NCBI GenBank assembly: GCA_025617745.1
Contig: CM046858.1
Location: 52,459,925 to 52,523,924, forward strand
Direction of reading: 5' to 3'
Origin: Heliocidaris erythrogramma
Lineage: Eukaryota > Echinodermata > Echinoidea > Camarodonta > Echinometridae
Length of the DNA: 64,000 nucleotides
Numbering within the stretch: the first letter of the stretch is position 1; every line of letters starts with the position of its first letter. The notes below the pieces were generated by a model. That model made no database searches and had not been told where the DNA came from. It worked only from the letters and a program-made list of their open reading frames with translations. Shown here in pieces: positions 34,658 through 45,000 of this stretch. A program made the translations under genes and the position numbers.

Positions 34658-34985
34658 TTGAATTAATACTTGAGGTTAAGTTAGAACGATTAGCAGGCCT
34701 TTTTATTTTGGTAGCCAGTCATAATTTCTACACAGAAAACAGTGCGCTTGGAAATGCCCGTTTAAATTAGGGCCTAAAAGATTTTTTTATTATTATCATT
34801 ACTATATTGTTGTTGTTGTCATTATCATCATTTTGAATTACTTGGGGTTAAGTAAGAACGATTTTTATATTAGGACTTTTTGATTTTGGTAGCCAGTCTT
34901 AATTTCTACACAGAAAAAAGTGCACTTGGAAATGCCCGTTTAAATTTGGACCTAAAAAGATTTTTTAATTATCATTAATATTATT
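34658..34985. repeat. Tandem duplication of about 160 bp
   Basis: Two copies (about 34658-34800 and 34830-34985) share GGTTAAGT(T/A)AGAACGAT, TTTTGGTAGCCAGTC and GGAAATGCCCGTTTAAATT, with moderate divergence. Confidence 0.75.
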
Positions 34986-35040
34986 ATTACTATCATCATT
35001 ATTGTTATTATTAGTAGTATTATAAAGACAACATCCCTTT

Positions 35041-35070
35041 CGCTCTCTCTCTCTCTCTCCCTCTCTCTTA
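35041..35070. repeat. CT microsatellite
   Basis: CTCTCTCTCTCTCTCCCTCTCTCT tract, given here only by position; no other role seen. Confidence 0.6.
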
Positions 35071-35919
35071 GTCCGACCTTTCTGTCGTTATCTCTATCGT
35101 TCAATTCCCCCAAAAGATACAGAATAGCAAACATTTTGTTCTCTGAAAAATCCGGCGCCCCTGATTTCCGATTTTTAATAATCAAATTCTCCCTTGCCCG
35201 CGTTTCAGATAATCATCAGTTTTCATGGGGAATTTTACACCATAGGCCGATTTACCCAGCAACAAGCGTTATGAGTTTTATGAGCAATTGACCTTATGCA
35301 ATGCTCTGTATACTTGCATGGTAAAGTCACTACCTCACTTTGTTGTAACCAACACTGCCTCATGCATAAGTCTTTCGACTGTACACCAGACTGACTGAGC
35401 CCTAAAAATATCAGCTACAATAAGTTTCCCCAGGGCTTTTCAAAAGTTTTGGTGTCAACCAAAATTATCTAGCTCCCCAAGAATTCCGACGACCCCCGCC
35501 CCCCCCCCCGACTTAAGTTAATTTTATTTTCAACCCATAAGCGCCGTTCTAATTGTTTGTGAGATCATGCACGCTGTGATGTTTATTTATTTCGTATTTC
35601 CTGCTTATCCTTGATGATCCAGGCTTATTCATCGGCTTGATCCTCACCAGCCCAATTTTATTTGTAAAGTGATATCCAGAAACATAGACATGACTAACTT
35701 CACTAGTACATCTCCGCAGAGACATCATAAGCTTGAAATCACAAGACAAAATGGAGCGAGCAATCAGTGACAATGACAACTAACCCCAAATTAATCTTAA
35801 TAATTGTTAACATATTGGAATGTTGTCTATGCCCTGAAATGATTACAGATTTACAAATGTTTACCTCTATCAATCAAAACCGAAACGCAACCTCATGACC
35901 TTGAAGTTATAATGTACAC

Positions 35920-36233
35920 CAGGGCCGGCGGAACCGGTGGGGCCAGGACCCCCCCCCCCCCAATATTTTTGGATCGGACATAGGAAACTGCGTAAAAACA
36001 AAAAATGGCCGCCCCAATATTTGCAGGGGGCGTAAGTTTTGCTAACGGAATGTATTATAAATGGTTGCTATTGTGGTTGCCGTGGTTACTTTTTTTATGC
36101 AAGTTAAAAAAAGAATAAGCCTGAAATATCGACAATGCCGATTAAAAAGGTATTTTTTCTAAACTTTTTAACCAGTATTGTCGCCAATTCCCCCCCCCCC
36201 CCCACCAACCTGAAAAACGTTCCGCCGGCCCTG
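35920..36233. mobile_element. 314-bp CAGGGCCGGC MITE, 5-bp duplication
   Basis: The ends are CAGGGCCGGCGGAAC and GTTCCGCCGGCCCTG, flanked by TACAC (35915-35919 and 36234-36238). It contains two C runs. The CAGGG terminus recalls hAT-type MITEs, although a 5-bp duplication is short for that superfamily. A worn relative lies at 19610. Confidence 0.75.
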
Positions 36234-38099
36234 TACACTTGCTGAAAGTCTAGTTAAGAAAAAAATAAAGGGAATGTGAATTATGTGCAGCATAATCCGT
36301 TAAAACAACAGATTTCAAATTATTTTTCTACATAAAAAGGTAAAAACTAATTCTCGTCCGAGTATTTTCAGATTGAATAAAAGGTGTTCGTCATGTAAAA
36401 TATAATGGAATTATTTTATCTATTTTTTAGAGTTCTATTTATTTTTTTATTTTTTTTATTATTGTGTGTACTTGTGTATGTTCGGTCGTTTCAACATTAA
36501 AATGCTCAGACGGGATAATATTGTTAACGTTGAATATTCATGCGATAACGTTATTTCCCTAGCCCTGCAATTGTTCATGCACTTTTCACACATAAGAAAT
36601 GATTAAAAAAATAAATAATTGTGGGTATGTGTTGCATGTGGATGTAAAATTCTAGTTTTATGTTATTGAGGATTTAACCATTCAGTGGTGCAAATAGGTG
36701 TTGATGCCAGCATACAGTCACCCACGGATCAATACATAGAACAATGGGCGCCTTTGTATGGGGATCTGTTAGAAAGCCAGCGCCTTCCTCTTCATGGTCA
36801 ATAGGGCGGAGGTTCAAACAGTGCGCCGGTGGCCTAGTAACAAAAAACTTACACGTTGAACGACCGTCTCGGACAGTGTATTGTTCTGCATTGTCAAAAA
36901 AATCCCAGCTTATTCATACATAAACAAAGAAACGTGGTTACAATGAATTTAGATGGCATGCTTGCGAATGTCAAGTCTCTTTGATCGAGGGTATACCCAG
37001 TGCGACGGAGCTGGTTACTATGCCAACATACAGTCTCTATCAGGCCCATAACTATAAGACTTTTTTTAAGGGGGGGGGCAGGGGTAAGAATTTTAAAAAG
37101 TGGACCTTCGCACTATTTTCCGTGTGAGAAGTGTGATTTTGTGAACAAATAACACAAGCCTACAAGATTTGCTCAAAATGCCATCTGATTTCAGTGCGAT
37201 AGTATGAAGTTGCAGGAACAAACTCAATGGAGTGACAATTCTATTACTTTCTCATCTCCTTACTTTCTCCCCTACATGTGACCTCCATGTTCCTTTAATA
37301 GTCAGTTGGTATGATTATTCCAAACTAAACAATCACTATTTATTCTGTGCATGGTATTTGGTGTCCCTTTAGAATTTTTCTTCTAATTTTCCTACAGTGT
37401 TCAAGTTGATATCTGCTGAAGGGATGAAATTTTAAATTTTTTTTCAGCCCATTTTCAACCCCCCCCCCCCCCTCCGTTATATGCCGGAATAACAAATGGA
37501 CAGAAAGAATTATATTGAATATATATATCACTTTGAATTTCCCTTCCACCCCCATCGCTTCCTTTTTTTTTTCCTTTGGCAAGCGGATCACTACTCATCA
37601 ACTGGGGTAGTGGGGTAGCTCTGAATTATCCCCCCTTTTTTTTGCTTGAAAACAGGGGATTCAGCCCCCTCCCCTAGTTACTGGCCTCTCTATAGACCAT
37701 AATGATCCTTTAAACTGTATTTGAAAACTTGAAACGCGTTAATAGATCACCGCCACGATTAGGATTGGCGGGGGAGGGGGGGGGCGGGTGGGGGTTATTG
37801 TGACGTATTGCCTCGCAGGTTTATTTTTATTTTTTTACATTCTCCAGAGAGAAAATTAAAGAACCCGAAAGTGGACTGAGGCTGCCTCCGGAGGCGGCTC
37901 GGCGTATGTGTAACACCAAAAGTTTTTAAAAAGCTGGACTGAAGCCGCCTCCATCTCAGTAATGTTATTTCCCGACTAAAATGTTCGCCCTTGCAGAAAA
38001 GAAAGAAATAAAGGAAGAAAGAAAATTTTAAATAAAGACGTAAAGAAAGAAAAAAATATTTAAAAAAATATCGTCCGAAAGTGAATTGACGTCATCACA

Positions 38100-38440
38100 C
38101 ATTCTCTGTGCGCTTTTTATGCGTATACCAGCACTCGCCCCCGAAGCCATGGCCGCCCAGCAGGTATATGCATATGCATAACAATAATCATGAGTAACCA
38201 ATCACAGCGCTCAAAGATGGCGAGCCGAGATCACGTTTGGCAGCAACACGAGCTTTTAAGAAAAATAAATATGCATTAGGCAATTAGAGCGCCGACCAAT
38301 CACAGGATGAAAGTCGGTGAACTGCCATTATGTCACGTCACTCAGGGCCCTAGTAACAAAAGAGACGTGCGCAAAGCTCTCTGCTGAGGATCTGTCGTTT
38401 TTGCGAAGATGAAACTCCCGTCGATGCGATTTGGAAGAGG
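38100..38440 (+). promoter_or_regulatory. Promoter-like right end of the 5-kb element
   Basis: Two CCAATCACA boxes (about 38199 and 38296), a TATGCATATGCATAA octamer-like site (about 38165), a GTCACGTCA site (about 38333) and a short open start (MKLPSMRFGR from about 38409) followed by a donor-like GAG|GTGATT. Together they suggest a promoter and first exon facing out of the element. No following exon was found. Confidence 0.35.
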
Positions 38441-39225
38441 TGATTTAAAACATTATTTTGAGGTACTTAGACATGGTATTTTGGCTTTAAATTTCGGGAC
38501 GTGGTAGAGGAATAATCAAAGCTTCGGAATATGCAAAAAAAAAAAAAAATGGTACAAAATGACATTTTCATTAAAACCCTTGTTTCTAGACAAGGACCGA
38601 TTGCGACTTCCGCCTGATTCCGACCCGTTGGGACACAAATTTGCTTGGATCAGTCGATTTTCGGTTTTGTTAGAAATGGGTAGTTTCATTATCATTCTAT
38701 CATATCTCAAGTTTGTGAGTCGTAATTCGACTTAGAAATATGTTTTGGGGGCATTTTAAAATGACTCCTTTTGTTCACCTGTCCAGCTAATGAATGTTTG
38801 AGAGCTTTTGTAATACTTTCATTCAATGCCAAATTACTACTTTACCTCTAAAGGTATTAAATTGACTTTTGGAGTGAGTAATGAATAAGTCCTCCTGGAG
38901 CAGCGTGCCGAAATTCAGCCTAATCTAATAATCCCTTCATATCGGTTGCTATGTCCATTTGAATACCCAGTTTTACTTGGGCGCACACAGAGAGCGAAGT
39001 TTAGCACTCTTTTGTTCCGAACTTAAATGGCCATTTTCTCTAAATAGGATTTATTGATTGGTGGTTACATACTGATTCTAAATGTGATATTTAAAGGTGT
39101 TATCATTGAGTAAACTAGGCAAGTGATATACCATTGGAAAGCTGAGAATCTCTACTTTCAGAAAATGTGTAAAGCAAAAATAATAATTTTGGCGACTTAT
39201 TGTAGGTTTTGAGGCGTTGGGTCAC

Positions 39226-41947
39226 ATATGAATAATTCCCCCATAACTGACGGTTATTTCTGTCTAATTCATAGTGTGATTTTATTTCAGTCTGTCCTAT
39301 TTATGTGCAATATATTGAAAAGGCTAAAAGTAAAACTAAAAGCCCAAGCTTCCATCAATTGATCCTCTCACTTTTCCCTCAGCAAATATTTTATACCGAC
39401 ACTTTTTTTTTTTACTGAAGTCAAGATCAATTAAAAACAAAGTGAAATGTGATCTATCCTCCAAGAAGTCTGAGAGTAAGATGAGAATGAGAGGGTTAAT
39501 CTGTGCAGGTCCAGGGGCCAGGGCCCTCGGTCGACTAGATTTATGCCTGGGTCCTAATGCCATGGTGCTTAATTACCCTAAGTACCGTGGCATTAGGCAT
39601 ACCGGTAAATTGAGTCTACCACTAGTATTAAACCCTAGTAAGGGTTAAACTTAGGGGCACCCCAGGCTTATGATTTATGTTAAGTGAAATATCTGTAATT
39701 ATGATAATCTAGACTGTACTATGCTTTTATTACCACCAGAATCTTATCTGTTCTCTTTTAATTACAGAGCTATCTATGGTAAAATGGACTAAAGTAATGC
39801 AATGGGACCGGGACCAGATCATCCTATATCGTGATACCTGTAGACTTTGTCATCTACTCACTGCAGGAAACCCAAGTTGAACTGGCAAGGTAAACTTGAT
39901 TTTGGAAAATAGAGACCTCTAAAACCTTATGATTTGTTTCTTTAATTTTGACATAGTCATAGCCTAGTCCAGTAAGCTCTGTTACTAGATTAGATTATAA
40001 GTTTTAGACTTAAGTTTAATAGACATGTACATGTTTTCTGTAGACTCTATAGAGTATAGTCTACGTTCAAAAAAGTAATGTAGATTATGTTGAGAGTCCC
40101 TGTTTAGTTACTAGAGGTCTAGGTCTAGGATCTAATTTGGAATAGAAGATAAAAATATTTACTTCTGTTAAGATTTAAACCTAAATGTACATGTCTACTA
40201 CATGTAGACTATCAAGGAAAAAATAAGAAAACAAAAACATATGTGGCATAAAACTAGAAATGTACCAATTCTTTTTTTCTTCCCGAAAACCAAGTCTACA
40301 GTTTACATCAAGTTTAATATTTCTTTCCCTTTCTTTTTGTCTTCATTATACAGGTTGCCCAATGAAGCTCAGTTACAGTACATGGCTTGTTGAGGTCACA
40401 AAGGATCAAAGTATTGTTAAATATACTTCAAGTTTTAAATGATAGTTTTTTGAGCTTTATTGCTAGTTAACATAATGACGAATATTTTAAATCTAAGGAA
40501 TGCATATATTTCTGAGCTGGACATTGAATGTCAAAATGTGGGTCAATTGCAAAAACCTAAGTGTTTGTCCAACTAGACCAATAAATCTGACCTTTTTTTG
40601 AGGGGGGAGGGGGTGGGGTATTGCAGGCAGTTAACATTTCACTCCTATAGCCTCTTTATAGATACACCCAAAAATATGTATTTTTGATACGATAAAAGCC
40701 ATGACATTGACTACCAGTGTCCCTCTTATAGGTACACATAGTTTGACATTCTTTTCATACTTCACATATTTCATCAAAACTTTTTAATGTTAGGCACGGT
40801 CAATTGTCATGTCACCTCAAGCTAATGCTGTTTTAGTCTGTGAATAAAACGAATAAATTAAATAATTTTCTTTTTATTTCCATTGTACATTAGAAAAAGT
40901 TTTTGAAAATTGTGGCATGACTACATTAGTAAATTTTTTTTTTTAATCATCATTAATGCTTATTGTATCAATAATTGTAAGCAGAAATAGTGCATTCCGA
41001 TTTAATCATGACATTTTACATAATGAATTTCGTGATGTCAACAAAAAGTCGTATTTCTCGTATTTTATTCTGTTATAATCATACAATATAAAATATTGTA
41101 TGATTCTGATGAAATGAAAAATAAAATTGAATTGAATTGAAGCGAATTTTATATAATCTTGAACTTTGAACCTTGAAGTGGTAATCCCTTTCACCATTCT
41201 GGGGCATTTTCTAGGCAGATAAGTCAGTGGCTAGGGAGTTTCAGCCCCACCCCCCAAATTACTAAAACAACTGTTTGAACCATCTGCTCATATTAGTTTG
41301 GGCTGTAATGTTATGTCTTAAATTATGAAAGGCTGCACATGGATATACACTACAATCCACTTTTATGTCACTTAAAGATGTAGAATTGTTTGCTTGTAAA
41401 ATTACAAAAATGGATATTAGTATAGGCCCCACGTCATGAGTTGTTGCCCATGAACCAAACATTGTAATCTATTCTGATATTGCATTTGAAGAGAGCATTG
41501 TTTTTTTAATGTTGATAATTGAGTTATCTTAATAAAGGTCATTTCACACTGAAAAACATTTCTTGTTATATTTTCCATAATTTTGTGAAAGATGTGGTGA
41601 TGGTGATAGAGATGCAGGCACAATAATTTTCTTTAGAAGGACTGTGCTTAAAGAATGAAGTGTAATGGTGGATTGCAACCTTTAATTGCTGGATGTTTGA
41701 TTTTTGTTTAGAAGGGCTATAATAATTGTGTGTTTTGTGTATGTCTGTGGGAGGGGGTTCTGTTGATACTGTCTATTACTGAAGTTTAGTGTTTAGGCAG
41801 TGGTGGATCCAAGATTATTTGGTCCTGGAAGTGGGCGGGGGACAAGTGAAAATTCTCTAACAAGAAAAAAAAAAAAGACCCATTTAAAAAAAAAAAAAAA
41901 AATTATTAATTTTATTATTTTATTTTAAAAGACTTTTTTTTTTTTTT
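39226..41947. other. Remainder of the 9.9-kb element; exon-like segments only
   Basis: A segment at about 39768-39890 has a good acceptor (TTTTAATTACAG) and donor (GGCAAG|GTAAAC), but all frames contain stops. A second acceptor (TTATACAG) near 40353 precedes a short open tail (CPMKLSYSTWLVEVTKDQSI...). An inverted repeat (CCTAATGCCATGGT...ACCGTGGCATTAGG) spans about 39551-39597. A reverse LINE-type tail (AAAATTGAATTGAATTGAA) is near 41122. None identifies a transposase. Confidence 0.4.
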
Positions 41948-42056
41948 TTTTAGGGGGGGGGGAGGGGGCAGGGGATTATCTGGCTGCTGGTGCATGATCT
42001 GGTTTTGTTGCTGTCGGAAGGGAGGAGGCGGGGGGGGGGGGGGGGGGGGGGGGGGT
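41948..42056. repeat. G-run cluster
   Basis: A T run followed by GGGGGGGGGAGGGGG and a run of about 25 G (about 42031-42055). Strong G-quadruplex potential. The proline- and glycine-rich ORFs crossing it are artefacts. Confidence 0.7.
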
Positions 42057-42342
42057 ATACAGATGCGTGTGCCGCAGTGCAACTGCCGCACATTTGGAGA
42101 TTTGGAGCAGTGTGCACTTTTGACCCGCCAGAAAATTGTCCCAGAGAAAGTGGGACGCAGAAGCGGAGTTGAGCCTCCTGTACCCCATTGTTTTGTCTGA
42201 TTTGCACTATGGATTGAGGTTGCGCGTCTTCCCAAAATCTAAAGCCTCTTTTCAACACGACGCAGTGCAAGAGGAGAACGTTAACGCAACCAGGGAATTG
42301 GCGCGTCATAGCATTAGCGTCGCAGATCTAAAGCAGCCTAAT

Positions 42343-42507
42343 GATGGGGGAGACGCCAACCTTAGCCTGTTGTCTACCAGCCTCTCCATGTCATCCAGTC
42401 TTGCACCACCTTGGCCGTGCCACTGGATGCTGTATGGTGTGCCCAGCTGGAGACGGTTTGTCGCTGCGGTTCTCTCCTTGGCTATCCCCTACTATCCATA
42501 TCTGGGG
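42343..42507 (-). pseudogene. SGNH hydrolase domain, N-terminal part
   Basis: On the minus strand WIVGDS (42481-42498) supplies the block I GDS serine motif. A frame change follows, after which NRLQLGTPYSIQWHGQGGAR and LDDMERLVDNRLRLASPPSL run open into the AAT junction and continue into VVLHLGSNN at 32448. A stop and at least one frameshift show decay. Confidence 0.65.
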
Positions 42508-43329
42508 TTGCCCTGAAATGACAAAAACAAAAAATTCCGGCAGTATCTCTTGCTACAACCCAATGAGTATCACGCTCAAATGCAATTACAGTGGGGTGTC
42601 ATTTTCTACAACAGGTTAACCCTTTCAAGACAATTGACCGCATTTTGTGCTTTGGCTCAATAAATTTTGATTCAGCGCCCTGAAAAACATACTATGTCCA
42701 TTTTGTTGACATGATCATACTGCGTTTGATGCCAGGAATTTAAAAAATGAGAATAAGTTTTAAATCCTTAAATTGGCAACACATTGGGAGGTTCAAAACC
42801 ATTGTTTATATCAAAATTGGCAATTTTTTCAACTTTTTGACAAAGTTTCTAACCATATATATTGTTTTCAAAGACATTACACCTTATTAGAACCATGTAC
42901 AACTCAAAGAAAAATATTATTGTTGCCAATTTGAAGAACAAGATGTGATCAATTTGGCCTTTAAATAATTGCTGTCATGAATGGGTTAATGCAGTCAGTG
43001 AATTGGATGGTATGTGCCCTATAAAATGTAGCTGTCTGGCGAGTACTAGGGCTGTGCATGGGGGCTGGTATGGCCTCTTGCAGTACCTTGGTTGTTGGGG
43101 TACTAAGCGACCATGCATAATTTCCCCATGTGGATAGTATGGCTTAGCCCCTGTTCTGTGGCTCTTGGATGTGATTTAATTGCATTGTTCATTTATTTAC
43201 TGTTCATCAATCACCAATTTTAAACTTGTATCATTTTCTGTTATTTATCACTTCATTATTACTGTCGCTGTTATGTTTATTTATTTATCATTTCGGTCAA
43301 TATACTTATTTTACCATATATGTGTATAT
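42508..43329. other. Non-coding part of the YR element
   Basis: AT-rich between the SGNH start and the GTGACC insertion; no reverse transcriptase or RNase H motif was seen in any frame. Confidence 0.45.
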
Positions 43330-43987
43330 GTGACCCGCCGTCTCAAAACCTACAATAAGTCGCACGGACCACAACGTAGCAAACAGCCCAAAATAGTAAA
43401 TTTGCTTGGATCAGTCGATTTTCTGTTTTTGTTAGAAATGGGTAGTTTCATTATGATTCTATCATGTCTCAAGTTTGTGAGTCGTAATTCTACTTAGAAA
43501 TATGTTTGGGGGCATTTAAAAATGACTCCTTTTTTTTACCTGTCCAGCTAATGAATGTTTGGAGAGCTTTTGTAATACTTTCATTCAATGCCAAATTACT
43601 ACTTTACCTCTAAAGGTATTACATTGATTTTTGGAGTGAGTAATGAATAGGTACTCCTGGAGCAGTGTGCCAAAATTCAGCCTAATCTAATAATCCCTTC
43701 ATACTGGTTGCTATGGCCATTTGAATACCCAGTTTTACTTGGGCGCACACAGAAAGCGAAGGTTTAGCACTCTTTTGTTCCGAACTTAAATGGCCATTTT
43801 CTCTGAATAGGAGTTATTGATTGCTGGTTACATACTGATTCTAAATGTGATATTTAAAGGTGTTATCATTGAGTAAACTTGGCAAGTGATATACCATTGG
43901 AAAGCTGAATCTGAAACTTTCAGAAAATGTATAAAACAAAAATAATAATTTGGGCGACTTATTGTAGGTTTTGAGGCGTCGGGTCAC
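43330..43987. mobile_element. GTGACC-type TIR element, uninterrupted copy (658 bp)
   Basis: The ends GTGACCCGCCGTCTC and GGCGTCGGGTCAC are flanked by ATAT (43326-43329 and 43988-43991). It is in inverse orientation relative to the copy at 1125 and provides the empty-site reference for the nested 5-kb insertion. It inserted about 100 bp beyond the YR stop codon. Confidence 0.85.
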
Positions 43988-44157
43988 ATATATTCTTTCT
44001 TTGTAATTTGTATCCTATTTTTATGTTTTGTTTTTGCAAATTCTCCTTTCATGTTAGACTCATTATAATCTTAGTATGCCCTGCATGCCTATCTTATGTA
44101 CCTTTTGTAGACTTCGCTGCGCCACCTGCCCATAACCATTATTTCCTCTCCTGGAAC

Positions 44158-44173
44158 CCCCCCCCCCCCCCCC
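44158..44173. repeat. C run inside the recombinase gene
   Basis: On the coding (minus) strand a run of about 16 G falls between AATTAAMG and the GRWRS helix, where related proteins have a short loop; it appears to be an in-gene homopolymer expansion. Confidence 0.6.
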
Positions 44174-44409
44174 ATGGCTGCTGTGGTTGCCGCCCCTATG
44201 CAGAATGAATGTGTGCCATCTTGGCTAGGGGTTGTACCTGCATAAGCCAATGCTTTCTGCAAAACTGCACTGGATTGGTACCTGGTTTAGGGGGAGCTGT
44301 CTATGTGACAGAATAAGGGCCCTTTAACGGAGGGCCTTACCTGTAGGAAGGCTGCAATAGCCTTTACTGCATGGGCCTAAGTTCTCAGTTTCATCACCTT
44401 GTATTCTTA

Positions 44410-44584
44410 TGGGGTGTTGCAAGAAAGTACAATCAATTGCAAATTGCAAAGCAAATTTGAACAACCATTCTGAATGGTTCAGGGTCTGCCCATTCAAGAA
44501 GATGCGCTTGCTACAATGATTTTGATTGGTCAGTACCGATCAGTTGCAACCCGCAATCAATCGCAACCCTCTTGCAACACCCCA
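44410..44584. mobile_element. 175-bp MITE, TTA/TAA duplication (Harbinger-like), copy 2
   Basis: TGGGGTGTTGCAAGAAAGTA and its complement form the ends; TTA flanks both sides (44407-44409 and 44585-44587). Without it the recombinase frame reads GKSTTL-RIQGDETEN across the site. Same family as 14583-14758. Confidence 0.85.
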
Positions 44585-45000
44585 TTAGTGTGGTAGACTT
44601 TCCATACTGGTCTGTTTTGGAATATCGGATACACACTACCATAAAATGCCTTGGACCCTGACATAGAAGAATGTCATCTTTTGTTAGCACTTTTTCTCCC
44701 ACTCTGAGAAACCCGAAAAAGGCCAATAAGAAGGCAGCCCTGAACATCAGTGTTTCGTAATGGGAAAAGCACACCAGTTGTATTGTGGGAATAACCCTTT
44801 TTAGCATGGACCATGTAATGGGTCTCCTGCCATCTCCTATTGTCTCTTTTGCTACCATCCTGTAACTTCCTGATGATAAAGTGTCCTGTGGGGTCTGCCC
44901 TGTATGTTGTGTATGTATGACAGGGCTGCAACATGTAATGAAATAGTGGAGGTAGATTTGCCACTTATCGAAATGTCTTCCCGCTCTGTTTTGCTGGGGG

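Larger units (their letters stand above)
33635..38636. mobile_element. 5.0-kb GTGACC-type element nested in its relative
   Basis: The left end GTGACCAAACGCGACGG...AAGTCGC and the complementary right end (GCGACTTCCGCCTGATTCCG...GGGACAC) are flanked by AAAT (33631-33634 and 38637-38640). The uninterrupted copy at 43.4 kb shows the single AAAT. The terminal 34 bases keep the GTGACC-N21-AAGTCGC pattern. No ORF of transposase type was recognised inside. Confidence 0.85.
33563..39225. mobile_element. GTGACC-type TIR element interrupted by a 5-kb relative
   Basis: The outer ends (GTGACCCGCCGCC at 33563; GGCGTTGGGTCAC ending 39225) and body match the 0.66-kb family in inverse orientation. ATAT flanks both sides (33559-33562 and 39226-39229). 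The body is split after AAAATAGTAAAT by the element at 33635-38636 and resumes with AAATTTGCTTGGATCAG, exactly as in the uninterrupted copy at 43330-43987. Confidence 0.85.
32449..42339. mobile_element. 9.9-kb TIR DNA element inside the SGNH gene
   Basis: The left end AGGCTGCTTTAGATCTGCGA then CGCTA, and the right end as its exact complement, agree for 25 bases and then imperfectly to about 40. AAT flanks both sides (32446-32448 and 42340-42342); TA is an alternative duplication if the terminal A is excluded. The left end carries promoter-like motifs. Inside lie a GTGACC element and its own passengers (33563-39225). No transposase was recognised in the remaining 4.2 kb, so the superfamily is unknown. 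Confidence 0.8.
44089..45000 (-). pseudogene. Tyrosine recombinase of a Ngaro/Crypton-like element
   Basis: In minus order the pieces are STSTISLHVAALSYIHNIQG (N-terminal helical domain), RRPITWSMLKRVIP, AAFLLAFFGFLRVGE with the first catalytic Arg (about 44704), YSKTDQYGKSTTL, then after a MITE the segments KAIAAFLQVRPSVKGPLFCH and LQKALAYAG, HSFCIGAATTAAMG, and finally MGRWRSEVYKRYIR with the nucleophilic Tyr, stop at 44089-44091. The H-x-x-R motif reads HSFC, so its Arg is replaced by Cys, consistent with CpG decay. Frameshifts, an internal stop and a G-run expansion also mark it as dead. The domain order is typical of eukaryotic YR retroelements or transposons. Confidence 0.85.

Noticed and set aside
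39768..39890. Internal coding exon of a transposase
   Set aside because: Splice-like borders are good, but every frame has stops, so at most it is a non-coding exon.
41915..42309. Proline-rich ORFs on both strands at the G-run cluster
   Set aside because: Driven by the G/C homopolymers; no conserved domain and several overlapping frames are open.
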